Shown here: positions 1 to 8,474 of the stretch, piece by piece | How the letters are laid out: the number at the start of each line of letters is the position of its first letter | Position numbering within the stretch: the first letter of the stretch is position 1 | Assembly (NCBI GenBank): GCA_009837205.1 | Contig: VXTZ01000024.1 | Location: forward strand, 3,978 to 54,650 | Source of the DNA: Candidatus Dadabacteria bacterium | GTDB lineage: Bacteria; Desulfobacterota_D; UBA1144; Nemesobacterales; Nemesobacteraceae | Reading direction: 5' to 3' | Length of the DNA stretch: 50,673 nucleotides | Position numbers and translations under genes: made by a program | The notes under the pieces: generated by a model | The model's database searches: none | Told to the model about the DNA's origin: nothing | Seen by the model: only the letters and a program-made list of their open reading frames with translations

Positions 1-202
1 TTATCGAAGTCTTCTATTGCTCGGTCAAAGTCGCCTTTGCTATATAGTACGCGAGACCGCGGTTATAGTAGGCAAAAGCTTTATCATGGGGTGATTTCTC
101 TAGTTCAACTATTTCCGCGCATATAGGTATCAGTTCATCCCAATTTTTTTCGTCGAAAAACTGGTGTGCTTTTTGTTTCAGATTTTCTAGATTTTCCTTC
201 AT
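1..202 (-). pseudogene. TPR-repeat protein, frameshifted, cut by window edge
   Basis: The 5' part of a tetratricopeptide-repeat protein reads from ATG at 202. Residues such as AYYNRGLAYY are the typical start of a TPR helix pair. The open frame stops at 14, but the other frame at 1-38 reads KGDFDRAIEDFD, which is exactly the next TPR segment. A two-base AT duplication in the TATATA run at 41-46 would explain the break, so this is either a frameshifted gene or a sequencing error. The continuation lies outside the window. TPR proteins are protein-protein scaffolds; nothing here shows a partner. No clear Shine-Dalgarno site precedes the ATG. Confidence 0.7.
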
Positions 203-362
203 TGTCGTTTTAATTTCATGAAACAGATTTTATGCATACAGAAGCTACTCTCTGTCTTTTTTATGCGAAATTCAACAGTTAATAAAGGCTGCCCGGGTTA
301 TTGTGGTTACAAAAATGATCTGATCAAATGACAAAGATGGTTTTGGTTTGATTTCTTGGTCA

Positions 363-1499
363 TTAGTCACCAGATTCAGCAATCCCGAGAACTTTTAACT
401 TTGAACCAGCTTCCGCAAGTGGTTGTCTTAAAGCCTTTTCAAACAAAGTCATATTTGAGACAAGCCATTGAATCATCTCCGGCCAGTTATCTCTGTTATA
501 ACCGTCGAAAAGCTTGCGAAATTGGATTCTTGATGCTTTTCTGCCTTCTTTGTGGTTCCAGATAAGTTTCTTACCAAAACTTCCTTCAATTTCAGCTTGC
601 TGGTCTTTAAGTTCGCTAAAAAGAAAATCGTTTTCTTTAGCGTTGCTACGCATGAGAGAAAGTTCTACCCTCACCTCTTTTTTACCAAATATAAGAACGA
701 ATGGACAACTGGACACGCCTGAACCGGCACTCAACCAATGGTCCTCACCCGGACTGAGGTTGTTATAAAGCTTGCATTCAGAAATTCTGAAAGACTCTAG
801 TGCTTTTTTCCAAAATTCCAGCCTTATGACATGTCGATCTTTACGTAGCGCCTCAGTCGATTTCTCTTCTTCTTCTTTAGTTTTCATGATAATCATGAAC
901 TCTTTGGCTTCAGGCGTAGGTATGATCTGGTCTATACTAAGCAATAACTGTTCGCCAAAAACATATGGTTTTGCCCTGAAACACTGTATGGAAATTCCTT
1001 GCCCGAGTAGCCACAATGCGGTGTTTGTCACTTCCTTAGGAAAATTAGCCGCCACAAACATCAGTCGCTGGCTATTGCCTATGTTTATCTTTACTTCATC
1101 GATGTCAGATGCCTCCAGGAACTCACAAATCAAGTCCTCGGCATTGTCATCTTCTTTCAAGTATTGGCGGAAAATCTCAACAATCTGAAGTTTGGTTAAA
1201 TTGGCACAATATGATGCATATTTAAGTGCCTGCCAGACCACATCCTTGCCGCTGTCATCAAGCTTGTTCTCAATGACGACCAAATTCCCGTTTTTGTCTA
1301 AAGCCAACAGATCCAACCTTTCTCTAGTCTCGGCAAAACCATCGAACTCTTTTTGTATTATTAAGAGTTCTTCACCTAGTGCGTCAGGCCGATGAGCCAA
1401 CCACTCCTGAAGATTTTTCCTTTCCGTAAACCCAAGTTCGCCGAAGCCTTTAGCCTGTAAAGGGATAATCCGATTTGAAATTCTGTCAATTTGAAACAT
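363..1499 (-). CDS. DUF4268 domain protein with NucS-like PD-(D/E)XK nuclease fold
   Basis: A 378-residue protein. The N-terminal ~100 residues look like the endonuclease NucS/DUF91-type fold: D63 in ERLDLLALD, then E77-x-K79 in VIENKL, and a following glutamine (Q90), which is the PD-(D/E)XK layout. The C-terminal ~150 residues (from about 225, with FWKKALESF) resemble DUF4268, a domain often attached to such nucleases. No phage or restriction partner is directly adjacent; the upstream neighbour is a possible 33-residue ORF ending 11 bases before the ATG. Base composition is AT-richer than the genes after 1.8 kb, which suggests acquisition. The nuclease activity is inferred; substrate and role are unknown. 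Confidence 0.75.
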   Translation of the reverse strand: MFQIDRISNRIIPLQAKGFGELGFTERKNLQEWLAHRPDALGEELLIIQKEFDGFAETRERLDLLALDKNGNLVVIENKLDDSGKDVVWQALKYASYCANLTKLQIVEIFRQYLKEDDNAEDLICEFLEASDIDEVKINIGNSQRLMFVAANFPKEVTNTALWLLGQGISIQCFRAKPYVFGEQLLLSIDQIIPTPEAKEFMIIMKTKEEEEKSTEALRKDRHVIRLEFWKKALESFRISECKLYNNLSPGEDHWLSAGSGVSSCPFVLIFGKKEVRVELSLMRSNAKENDFLFSELKDQQAEIEGSFGKKLIWNHKEGRKASRIQFRKLFDGYNRDNWPEMIQWLVSNMTLFEKALRQPLAEAGSKLKVLGIAESGD

Positions 1500-1510
1500 G
1501 TCAGTAAGGT

Positions 1511-1612
1511 CTATATTTGAGCAAAGCCCTGCCTCACCTTGTCCTCACCCCTTCGCTTTACGTTCTCCTCAAGAAGCTTTCGCCTCTTCTGCTCTGCTTC
1601 GTGTGGTTTCAC
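1511..1612 (-). CDS. possible small charged protein, 33 aa
   Basis: A short ORF begins with GTG at 1610-1612 and ends with TAG at 1511-1513. An AAGGGGGA Shine-Dalgarno-like stretch lies just before the start, and an in-frame TAG directly precedes it. The product is strongly charged, reading KPHEAEQKRRKLLEENVKRR and onwards, and looks like one amphipathic helix. It ends 11 bases before the DUF4268 gene on the same strand, so the two could be translated together. I do not recognise a family. It could equally be the tail of a decayed larger gene. Confidence 0.3.
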   Translation of the reverse strand: MKPHEAEQKRRKLLEENVKRRGEDKVRQGFAQI

Positions 1613-1833
1613 CTATCCCCCTTTTCGTAGGTTTTCAGATTTATAAAGATTACTGAACTGGCCCGTTCGACTCAAGAAGTCAATTTCTTACAGGAAAGGT
1701 TCTTTCCAAGCATGTAGCGTTAAAATACTAAGTAATATCAGGAAACTATGAGCGCAGAAAGAGTGATGGAACCATTTTTGTCGTTTGATGAAACGAGCTC
1801 TCAAACTATAGAAGATCCAAGTCCACCCTGCCC
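1613..1833. other. intergenic, AT-rich, one short palindrome
   Basis: Together with the small ORF at 1511-1612 this fills the 334-base space between two minus-strand genes. It contains a perfect inverted repeat GGAAAG-GTT-CTTTCC at 1693-1707 that could be an operator or the base of a hairpin. A plus-strand ATG at 1748 opens a 51-codon frame running into the tam 3' end, but I see no convincing coding character. No RNA gene is recognisable. Confidence 0.4.
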
Positions 1834-2652
1834 TCAGACTAGCGCAATGATGAAAAGGCGGGGGAAGGGATACAGCGTACGGTTCCCAGAACCTATGGGA
1901 TAAGCATCTCGAAGCCGCCGCTTGTATACCTTTAAAAACCGGTTCCGCTCAGTATCGGGCAGACCATTTAGGATCGGGCGAAGACCGCTGCCCATAACCC
2001 ATTCAAAAACAGGATCTTCGCCTTCCAGCGCATGGAGATACCGCGTTTCCCAGATATCAAGGTGTCGCGTACAGGGAGAAAGGATATCGTAGTAGAACTC
2101 TGAATCCTCAACCCACTTGTTTGACAAGGCGTCAAGAAGTGAGACCTCGCCGACGGGCTTCCCGTCGGGACCACCATCTGCCAACGTATCCCGCATCAGG
2201 CGGTGAGACGGAAGGTCCCAGCTAAGCGGCATCTGGACCGCAAGGCAACCTCCCGGGTTAAGGTAGCTCACCAGGCGCGTAAACAGCTCAGAGTGGCCGT
2301 CAACCCAGTGCAAAGACGCATTGGAATATATAAGGTCCGGGCTCTCCTCCGGCACCCAGCTGCGGATATCGGCGTCCGCCCAGTGTATGGTTGACGGCTC
2401 CGCAGCCGCCTCGGCCAGCATCTGCGGTGAATTATCGATACCGTATACCTTGGATGAGGGCCAGCGCTTCGCCAGAAGACGGGTTATGTGGCCCGAACCG
2501 CAACCCAGATCATAGATCACACCTGGCGCCTCAAGGGGTATACGATCCAGCAACTCAAGGGCTGGTCGCAGACGCTCCTGGGAGAACTTCAGGTACTGAT
2601 CGGGGGTCCAGCGCGTTCCGGCAACTTCACCTTGGTGCACTCTTTGCGACAT
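1834..2652 (-). CDS. tam: trans-aconitate 2-methyltransferase
   Basis: A class I S-adenosylmethionine-dependent methyltransferase of 272 residues, close to the usual length of Tam, which methylates trans-aconitate to relieve inhibition of aconitase. Motif I is DLGCGSG at residues 48-54; the start region TRWTPDQYLKF and the motif SNASLHWVD are characteristic of Tam. I chose ATG at 2652 because GAGGAAA sits 5 bases before it; the GTG at 2670 adds six residues that overlap this ribosome site. The C-terminus ends in LYPFPRLFIIALV, as in family members. It is the last gene of a long minus-strand run and is cytoplasmic. Confidence 0.88.
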   Translation of the reverse strand: MSQRVHQGEVAGTRWTPDQYLKFSQERLRPALELLDRIPLEAPGVIYDLGCGSGHITRLLAKRWPSSKVYGIDNSPQMLAEAAAEPSTIHWADADIRSWVPEESPDLIYSNASLHWVDGHSELFTRLVSYLNPGGCLAVQMPLSWDLPSHRLMRDTLADGGPDGKPVGEVSLLDALSNKWVEDSEFYYDILSPCTRHLDIWETRYLHALEGEDPVFEWVMGSGLRPILNGLPDTERNRFLKVYKRRLRDAYPIGSGNRTLYPFPRLFIIALV

Positions 2653-2743
2653 GCGATTTCCTCGCTCCACCCCTCGGATATGTCCGCACGGTTTTTGTGC
2701 GGAGTGGTCAGCTACGTCGTCTTTTTAACTTCAGGAACTACGA

Positions 2744-3202
2744 TCAGTCGCCGCTCAGGTAACTTACCACGTCATCCTGAATGGACTCGTCCACGAGTTC
2801 CCTCCACTCCTCATTGCCGCTTGCTATCGACTCGCGTATTTTGGTAGCCGATATGAACCCTATGTTCTCAGGCGGGAAAAACTCGTTCATCTCGTAACCG
2901 ACTCCCCTGCCCCAGTTTACCGATTCAATGTCTGGAATCACCATCACGACTACGTCATCGCCCTTGCTCTCGTGATATTTTCTAATCATTCCGACGGTCT
3001 GTTCCGTGGTGAAGGGGTTTTTCGGGTCGGGAGGAATATCCCTTACCATTATCAGGCATGGAACTCCGTTGTCGAGTTTCTGCCTGACAAGGCTTATGTG
3101 CCCGGCGTGGTATGGCTGATACCTGCCGATGAATATCGCTCTTCTGGAAGGAGAAGGCTTTATGTCTGGATGACCGTGATTTTTACATTCCCAGTTGCTC
3201 AT
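2744..3202 (-). CDS. nicotinamide-nucleotide adenylyltransferase-like nucleotidyltransferase
   Basis: A 152-residue nucleotidyltransferase of the HIGH superfamily. The ATP-binding motif is GRYQPYHAGH at residues 26-35, close to the GRFQPxHxGH of archaeal-type NMN adenylyltransferase, and the second motif is ISATKIRES at 117-125. The family joins NMN to ATP to make NAD, but close relatives use other phosphate substrates, so the substrate is inferred. The first ~20 residues (with one Cys and one His) are an extension before the fold. A GAGG site lies 6 bases before the ATG. It sits between tam and a glutamine amidotransferase in the same direction, with ~90-120 base gaps. Confidence 0.75.
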   Translation of the reverse strand: MSNWECKNHGHPDIKPSPSRRAIFIGRYQPYHAGHISLVRQKLDNGVPCLIMVRDIPPDPKNPFTTEQTVGMIRKYHESKGDDVVVMVIPDIESVNWGRGVGYEMNEFFPPENIGFISATKIRESIASGNEEWRELVDESIQDDVVSYLSGD

Positions 3203-3321
3203 TATTTACCTCGTCGAGTGGATTAAAAGAAGATTTTTACTAACTGAAAGACGCACGGATTATACACACGCCCGGATTTTTTTCAACAGCGATTAATAAG
3301 GGGACTGCAGGCGCCAAAGCT

Positions 3322-4071
3322 TCAGACAGAAGGCATATGCGCCTTTTTCTCCGAAGTGCCCCCAAGCAGATCGATAAAACCACCGAAAGTCCGCCTGCTG
3401 AGATCGGAAAGGGCATCTATGTGTTTTGGAGTCTCGGACCTTATAACGTCGGGATTTATCTTGCCGCCGAGTTCTTCGATTTCCTTTTTGTTCACCGGAG
3501 TGACTAGCCAGCGCTCTATCATGGGCGCGTCTACCTCGAGGTGGAACTGAAACCCGTACACCTTGTCTCCGTATCGAAACGCCTGGTTCGCGCACGCGGG
3601 GGAAGTGGCCAAGTGCACGGCGCCCGGTGGAATCTCAAAAGTATCCCCGTGCCACTGAAAGACCTTCTCAACCGCGCCGAATGCGCCCATAAGACGGTCC
3701 TCTCCCCCCTCTTCGGTAGGGGAAACGTCGTACCAGCCGATCTCTTTTTCCGGGTTCTTGCGAATCCGGGCTCCGAGGGCCTTGGCAATCAGTTGCGAAC
3801 CGAGACATACGCCGAGCACCGGAGCGTCCATTTCGATAAACTCCCTTATGGACTCGGTCTCCGGTACGAGGTAAGGATACTCCTCGATCTCGTCCACGTT
3901 CATCGGCCCCCCCAGAACAACAAGACCATCGTAATTGCGGAGTCTGGGGATCTTGTAGTTTGAACGGCCGAAGTTTACGTAACGTATCCTGAAACCGGCA
4001 TCCCTTAGCATCGGGTCAAGAGTTCCCAGTATCTCGTGGGGGACATGCTGGAAGACAAGCAGTTTCGGCAT
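3322..4071 (-). CDS. class I glutamine amidotransferase (GMP synthase-like)
   Basis: A stand-alone class I GATase domain of 249 residues. The catalytic triad is visible: Cys89 in GVCLGSQ (87-93), His177 and Glu179 in GFQFHLEV. The oxyanion motif VLGGPM is at 52-57. The family removes ammonia from glutamine and passes it to a synthetase, but no synthetase is nearby; stand-alone members include gamma-glutamyl peptidase-like enzymes. The C-terminal ~60 residues after the triad form a helical tail. No strong Shine-Dalgarno site is visible before the ATG. The acceptor substrate is unknown. Confidence 0.82.
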   Translation of the reverse strand: MPKLLVFQHVPHEILGTLDPMLRDAGFRIRYVNFGRSNYKIPRLRNYDGLVVLGGPMNVDEIEEYPYLVPETESIREFIEMDAPVLGVCLGSQLIAKALGARIRKNPEKEIGWYDVSPTEEGGEDRLMGAFGAVEKVFQWHGDTFEIPPGAVHLATSPACANQAFRYGDKVYGFQFHLEVDAPMIERWLVTPVNKKEIEELGGKINPDVIRSETPKHIDALSDLSRRTFGGFIDLLGGTSEKKAHMPSV

Positions 4072-4128
4072 GAGGCAGGATTTTAACCACTTTTCCAGCC
4101 CCTGTCATTTCGCCGGACCGGGGACAGT

Positions 4129-4809
4129 TCAGATCTCCCACTTGCCACGCAGGGTCTTCTTCCCAAGAGAGGATTCAAGCGCGGACAGAAACTCCTTTCT
4201 TGAGATTTCTCTTCCTCCGAGAGTCCTCATATGATCCGTCGGAACCTGGGAATCTATGAAATCAAAACCGGATTCCCAGCATCTCTGCGCCAGATGGAAA
4301 AGGGCCACCTTGGAAGCGTCGGTTTCAAGGTGAAACATCGATTCTCCGAAAAACGCGCCACCGAGAGACACTCCGTAAAGACCGCCGACAAGCTCTCCCT
4401 CCCGGTAGGTCTCAAAAGAATGGGCATAACCCAGTTCATGCAGTTTCCCGTAAGCCGCCTTCATCTCCTCAGTTATCCAAGTCCCGCTCTGCCCTTTCCT
4501 CTGGACCTGCGCGCAGTTCTCAACGACCGCCACGAAATCCGTATCGGCCCTCACTGAGAATTTCCCGGAAGACACCGTCTTTAAGAGGGTTTTTGAGAAC
4601 CTGAAGTCCCCCGGGAGAAAGACCATCCTCGGATCGGGAGAGAACCATAAAATGGGGTCTTCCTCGGAATACCAAGGGAAAATGCCGTTTTCGTAGGCCA
4701 AAAGAAGCCTCTCGGGAGAAAGATCCCCTCCGACCGCCAGAAGCCCTCCCGGCTCCGCTTCGGATGGATCAGGAAATCTTATTCGGGAGTCGAGAAAGTA
4801 AACGGTCAT
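4129..4809 (-). CDS. aat: leucyl/phenylalanyl-tRNA-protein transferase
   Basis: Aat moves Leu or Phe from a charged tRNA to proteins with N-terminal Lys or Arg, marking them for ClpS/ClpAP degradation. The 226-residue product has the diagnostic motifs GIFPWY, FSPDPRMVF, TWITEEM, LVGGLYGV, GESMF and IDSQVPTDHM. Length is normal for the family. The family is typical of Gram-negative bacteria, which supports the lineage guess. The gene lies 67 bases downstream of msrA on the same strand, so both protein-quality genes could share a transcript. Confidence 0.95.
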   Translation of the reverse strand: MTVYFLDSRIRFPDPSEAEPGGLLAVGGDLSPERLLLAYENGIFPWYSEEDPILWFSPDPRMVFLPGDFRFSKTLLKTVSSGKFSVRADTDFVAVVENCAQVQRKGQSGTWITEEMKAAYGKLHELGYAHSFETYREGELVGGLYGVSLGGAFFGESMFHLETDASKVALFHLAQRCWESGFDFIDSQVPTDHMRTLGGREISRKEFLSALESSLGKKTLRGKWEI

Positions 4810-4876
4810 CGGTTCCGGATAAAATCTTTTTAGCGTGACGGCCGCTCACTCAGGAAAATCCCTCGGGTTTGCCAAT

Positions 4877-5533
4877 TCACTGAAGATCCTGCTTTCCCCA
4901 GGTCCTTTCGATAAAGCCAGCCCTCCCCGAACCTATTTTGTAATTGCCGTAGTGAATCGGGTTTTTCTCGTAGTAATTCTGGTGGTATTCCTCTGCCCTG
5001 TAGAAGGAAACGAGCTTCTCTACCGAGGTGACTATCGGCTTTTTGAACTTGCCCGACTCCTCGAGTTTCTTTTTCGAGAGAAGGGCTTTTTCCTTCTGCG
5101 AATCGTTATGGTAGAAGATAGCGGTTCTGTAGTGCTTTCCTCTGTCGGCGAACTGCCCGTCCACTTGGGTAGGATCAATATTTATCCAGAAAGTCTCAAG
5201 AAGGGTTTCGTAGTCTATCTTCGCGGGATCGTAAACAACCCTTATAGCTTCTGCGTGGCCCGTTCTACCCTGCCAGACCTGCTCGTACGTAGGGTTTTTC
5301 TCCTTTCCGCCCGAGTAGCCCACCACCGTCTCGACAACCCCGTCGAGGCTGTCAAAAGGAGGCTGCATGCACCAGAAGCATCCTCCGGCGAAAGTCGCTT
5401 CCATGTAACCGCTGTTTTTCCCGCTTTCCATGTCTTTAACCTCCCCTACACTTTCGTTGTACACGGGAAAAGCCGCACCCGCAAGCACAACAAGCATCGG
5501 AACAAAAACCCTGGACCAGAAATCACGTCTCAT
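4877..5533 (-). CDS. msrA: peptide-methionine (S)-S-oxide reductase, exported form
   Basis: MsrA reduces methionine-S-sulfoxide in oxidised proteins. The active site GCFWC is at residues 51-55 with nucleophile Cys52; further motifs include VGYSGG, HAEAIRV and YRTAIFYH. The first ~24 residues (RR near the start, then a hydrophobic run VFVPMLVVLAGAAF) look like an export signal or membrane anchor, so this copy probably acts in the envelope. A GAGGAAAA site lies directly before the ATG. No MsrB domain is fused or adjacent. The gene lies ~70 bases downstream of mqnE. Confidence 0.93.
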   Translation of the reverse strand: MRRDFWSRVFVPMLVVLAGAAFPVYNESVGEVKDMESGKNSGYMEATFAGGCFWCMQPPFDSLDGVVETVVGYSGGKEKNPTYEQVWQGRTGHAEAIRVVYDPAKIDYETLLETFWINIDPTQVDGQFADRGKHYRTAIFYHNDSQKEKALLSKKKLEESGKFKKPIVTSVEKLVSFYRAEEYHQNYYEKNPIHYGNYKIGSGRAGFIERTWGKQDLQ

Positions 5534-5604
5534 TTTTCCTCACACCAAGCAAAAACCGGGAAATTTCGACTCCGAGGACTCGTAGAGCCGCCCCCAGACA
5601 GGAA

Positions 5605-6711
5605 TCAGTTATACACCCTTATTTCGTTATAAAGCGCGTCTCTCTCAACGGGAACGTACCCCGAATCCCGGATCATCTTTATCATGAAATCCCTGCTGTG
5701 ACCCACTTCAGAAGGGGCGCCCGCGTCGTGTATGATCTTTTCCCTCATTATCGTTCCGTCCGCGTCGCTCGCGCCGTAATGCAGCGCCACCTGAGCCGCT
5801 TTTTCCCCGAGGGTGATCCAGTAGGACTTTATGTGAGGGAAATTGTCAAGATAGAGCCTCGCAAGCGCGTGAACCTTCATGTCGTATGAGGCTGGAAAAG
5901 GCTTTATGTCTTTAAGACCCGTGTTCTCCGGCTGGAAAAGAACGGGGATGAACGCAAAAAATCCGGGGGACTCGTCCTCTATTTTTCTAAGCCTCTCCAT
6001 GTGGTCAACTACGTGGAAGGGTTTTTCAAGATGACCGTAGAGTATGGTGGCGTTTGTAGGGATGCCAAGTGTGTGAGCCAAGCGGTGGATTTCCTCCCAT
6101 CTTGTCGCAACCGTCTTCGGGGCGCAGATCTTCTTTCTCACCTCTTCGTGCAGTATCTCCGCTCCCCCGCCCGTAAGTGCGTCAACGCCCACGTCTTGAA
6201 GGGCGAGAAGCACATCCCTCAGGGAAAGGCCGCTTATCTCAGAGAACCAGTCGATCTCAACCGCGGTGAAGGCCTTTACGTGAATATCCGGGAAATGGCG
6301 CTTTATCATCTTCACTATGTCCAGGTAATGATCGAACTCCCAGTCAGGGTGAAGGCCACCAACTATGTGAACCTCCCTCATCTCCTCGCTCAGCATGGAA
6401 AGCATCTGCTCGTCTGAGAGCTCGTAGGCGTTTGCGGACTTCTTCGTGGTCCCGAAAGCGCAGAACCGACATGATATGGCGCATATGTTGGAAGGGTTTA
6501 TGTGGCGGTTCACGACGAAATAGACCTTTTCCCCCGATTTCTTTCTCTTAACGTAATCCGCCATCATGCCGACGGTGTTAAGATCGGGGGAATCAAGTAT
6601 CGAAAGCCCGTCTTCAAAGGAAAGCCTGCGGCCCTCGGCGACCTTCTCCATTATGGGGAGCAGGTTCGGGTCGGTGCAGAAACTCTCGGTCAGCTCCAGT
6701 ACTCGCTCCAT
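5605..6711 (-). CDS. mqnE: aminofutalosine synthase (radical SAM)
   Basis: MqnE joins 3-[(1-carboxyvinyl)oxy]benzoate to the adenosyl radical in the futalosine route to menaquinone. The 368-residue protein has the radical SAM motif C77-x3-C81-x2-C84 in NICAISCRFCAFG, preceded by FVVNRHINPSN as in this family. It could be confused with MqnC, which has a related fold, but the VVNRHINPSN and CAFGTTK context fits MqnE better. Its ATG lies inside the end of the ubiD gene (22-base overlap), so it is translationally coupled to the three upstream prenylation/decarboxylation genes. mqnA, mqnC and mqnD are not in this window. Confidence 0.88.
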   Translation of the reverse strand: MERVLELTESFCTDPNLLPIMEKVAEGRRLSFEDGLSILDSPDLNTVGMMADYVKRKKSGEKVYFVVNRHINPSNICAISCRFCAFGTTKKSANAYELSDEQMLSMLSEEMREVHIVGGLHPDWEFDHYLDIVKMIKRHFPDIHVKAFTAVEIDWFSEISGLSLRDVLLALQDVGVDALTGGGAEILHEEVRKKICAPKTVATRWEEIHRLAHTLGIPTNATILYGHLEKPFHVVDHMERLRKIEDESPGFFAFIPVLFQPENTGLKDIKPFPASYDMKVHALARLYLDNFPHIKSYWITLGEKAAQVALHYGASDADGTIMREKIIHDAGAPSEVGHSRDFMIKMIRDSGYVPVERDALYNEIRVYN

Positions 6712-8465
6712 CTCGTCTCAACCTTGTCCTTTATATCCTCCGACATCTCTATTACCGGGGGATACCACTGCTTCACAGTGGCGTCGATTCCCATCCTGCC
6801 GTCGTAAACAACGGCTGAACCCCGAAGTTCCGTATGTTCGAACAGAACATCCAGATAAGGATCAAACCTAGTAAAGATACCCCAGATAAGCTCCATGTCA
6901 TCAGTTAAATCTATATCCGGGCTCACAAGAGCGATTATGCGCACCCCTTCAAGGCCCGGAGTCTCAAACAGCCTGCGTATCATCTCTTTGGGATCGGTCC
7001 GGGATTCATCTATCCGGACGGCGCAGAAACCTCCCGCAAGGAGCCTGAATCCCGTTATCTCCGGGTGTTTTTCCCTGGGATCGGGAACCTCCCTGGCGTA
7101 GGTTTTTCTCTCCGGGGTGTTTTTCCTTACTGCGTTTATTCCCATCTTGCTTCCCACGTTAAACTTGTTGCTCGTAAAATCAAGGGTATCCAAGGGAGCC
7201 CACTGTATCATGAGGAAATCCTCCCTGGGATCGAAATTCTCCCCTATTTCGTGAAGCACCGCGGAGAAATCCCTGGGGTTAACATCGCTTGAAACGCAGA
7301 TCATGCACTTTGTGAGAAGGAGCTGCCCTGTTCCCCAAAGCGCAAGCATGGCCTTTATCCCGCCCTTGGGATAGCGCTCGTCGACTGAAACCGCAAGCAG
7401 GTTATGAAATCCCGCCTCTGGGTAAGCCCACATGTCCTTTACCTCGGGCTGTATTATCTTTATAAGAGGGGAGAACATCTCGCCGGCTGCGATCCCAAGG
7501 TAGAGGTCTTCCTGCGGAGGCTTGCCGACCACGATGGAAGGGTACACGGGGTTTTTCCTGTGGGTTATCTCGCTCAGATTAAAAACGGGGAAATCTGCCT
7601 CCATCGAGTAGTGACCGAAATGATCGCCGAAGGGCCCTTCCTGCCTCAGCACGTCCCTCGGAACGGAACCCTCGAGTATGAATTCCGCCTCGGCCGGGAC
7701 GTGAAGTGAAATGCTCTTGCCCTTCACCATGGGCATCGGGCTTCCGCGAAGATAGCTCGCAAACGCGAGTTCGTCCATGCCGTCTGGGAGCGGAGCGACG
7801 GCGGAGAAGATCATCCTGGGGTCTCCTCCGAGGATCACCGCGGCTTCGAGGTCTCTTCCCAGTTTTTTCGCCTCGTGGTAGTGCGCGGCTCCTCCCTTGT
7901 GCGCGTGCCAGTGCATCCCAGTAGTCCTGTTGTCATATACCTGAAGCCTGTAAATCCCGAGGTTTCTTGAGCCCGTAGCGGGATCCCTCGTCAGCACAAG
8001 ACCAAACGTGACGAACTTTCCCCCGTCGCGCGGCCAGCATTTCATCACGGGAAGCTTCGAGAGATCGGGTTCGGTTTCAACCTGCTGAACGTCGCCGCGC
8101 CTTACCTTCTTAGTTCTCATGGAAAGAAGACCGGTGGCCTTTGGAAGCACGGAAAAAATCCCCCCTATCGAGGGAGGATTAACCTTGCGGAATATCTCGA
8201 CGAGTTCCTCGCCGACCGAGGCGGGTTTTCTGCCAAGCGCAAGCTCCACCCTCTGCTCCGTGCCGAAGAGGTTTATCACCAGGGGAAAATCTGATCCTTG
8301 GACGTTTTCAAACAGAAGGGCGGGGCCGCCTTCCCTTACAGTCCGCGACGCTATTTCCGTTATCTCAAGCTCAGGGGAGACCTCAGTTTTTATTCTCTTC
8401 AGGTCGCCTATGCTTTCAAGATGGCTTATAAAGTTTTCGAGATTCCTAAAACCTTTTGGGGGCAT
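6690..8465 (-). CDS. UbiD-family decarboxylase, menaquinone biosynthesis
   Basis: A 591-residue UbiD-type, prenylated-FMN-dependent decarboxylase. The start FRNLENFISHLESIGDLKRI and motifs such as NRTTGMHWH, GGDPRMIFSA and GPFGDHFGHYS are typical of the family. Because it is bound in one operon with ubiX, a ubiA-type prenyltransferase and mqnE, it most likely decarboxylates the prenylated naphthoate intermediate of the futalosine pathway (the role named MqnL). It overlaps mqnE by 22 bases and starts 9 bases after ubiX, so expression is tightly linked. The alternative of a general aromatic acid decarboxylase is less likely in this context. Confidence 0.88.
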   Translation of the reverse strand: MPPKGFRNLENFISHLESIGDLKRIKTEVSPELEITEIASRTVREGGPALLFENVQGSDFPLVINLFGTEQRVELALGRKPASVGEELVEIFRKVNPPSIGGIFSVLPKATGLLSMRTKKVRRGDVQQVETEPDLSKLPVMKCWPRDGGKFVTFGLVLTRDPATGSRNLGIYRLQVYDNRTTGMHWHAHKGGAAHYHEAKKLGRDLEAAVILGGDPRMIFSAVAPLPDGMDELAFASYLRGSPMPMVKGKSISLHVPAEAEFILEGSVPRDVLRQEGPFGDHFGHYSMEADFPVFNLSEITHRKNPVYPSIVVGKPPQEDLYLGIAAGEMFSPLIKIIQPEVKDMWAYPEAGFHNLLAVSVDERYPKGGIKAMLALWGTGQLLLTKCMICVSSDVNPRDFSAVLHEIGENFDPREDFLMIQWAPLDTLDFTSNKFNVGSKMGINAVRKNTPERKTYAREVPDPREKHPEITGFRLLAGGFCAVRIDESRTDPKEMIRRLFETPGLEGVRIIALVSPDIDLTDDMELIWGIFTRFDPYLDVLFEHTELRGSAVVYDGRMGIDATVKQWYPPVIEMSEDIKDKVETRWSEYWS

Positions 8466-8474
8466 GAGAAAAGA

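Noticed and set aside
1748-1903. 51-codon plus-strand ORF with AGGAAA before ATG
   Set aside because: It overlaps the tam 3' end for its second half and has no recognisable feature; too weak to list.
4835-5632. 265-codon plus-strand ORF
   Set aside because: It lies opposite msrA, which has an intact active site; no coding evidence on the plus strand.
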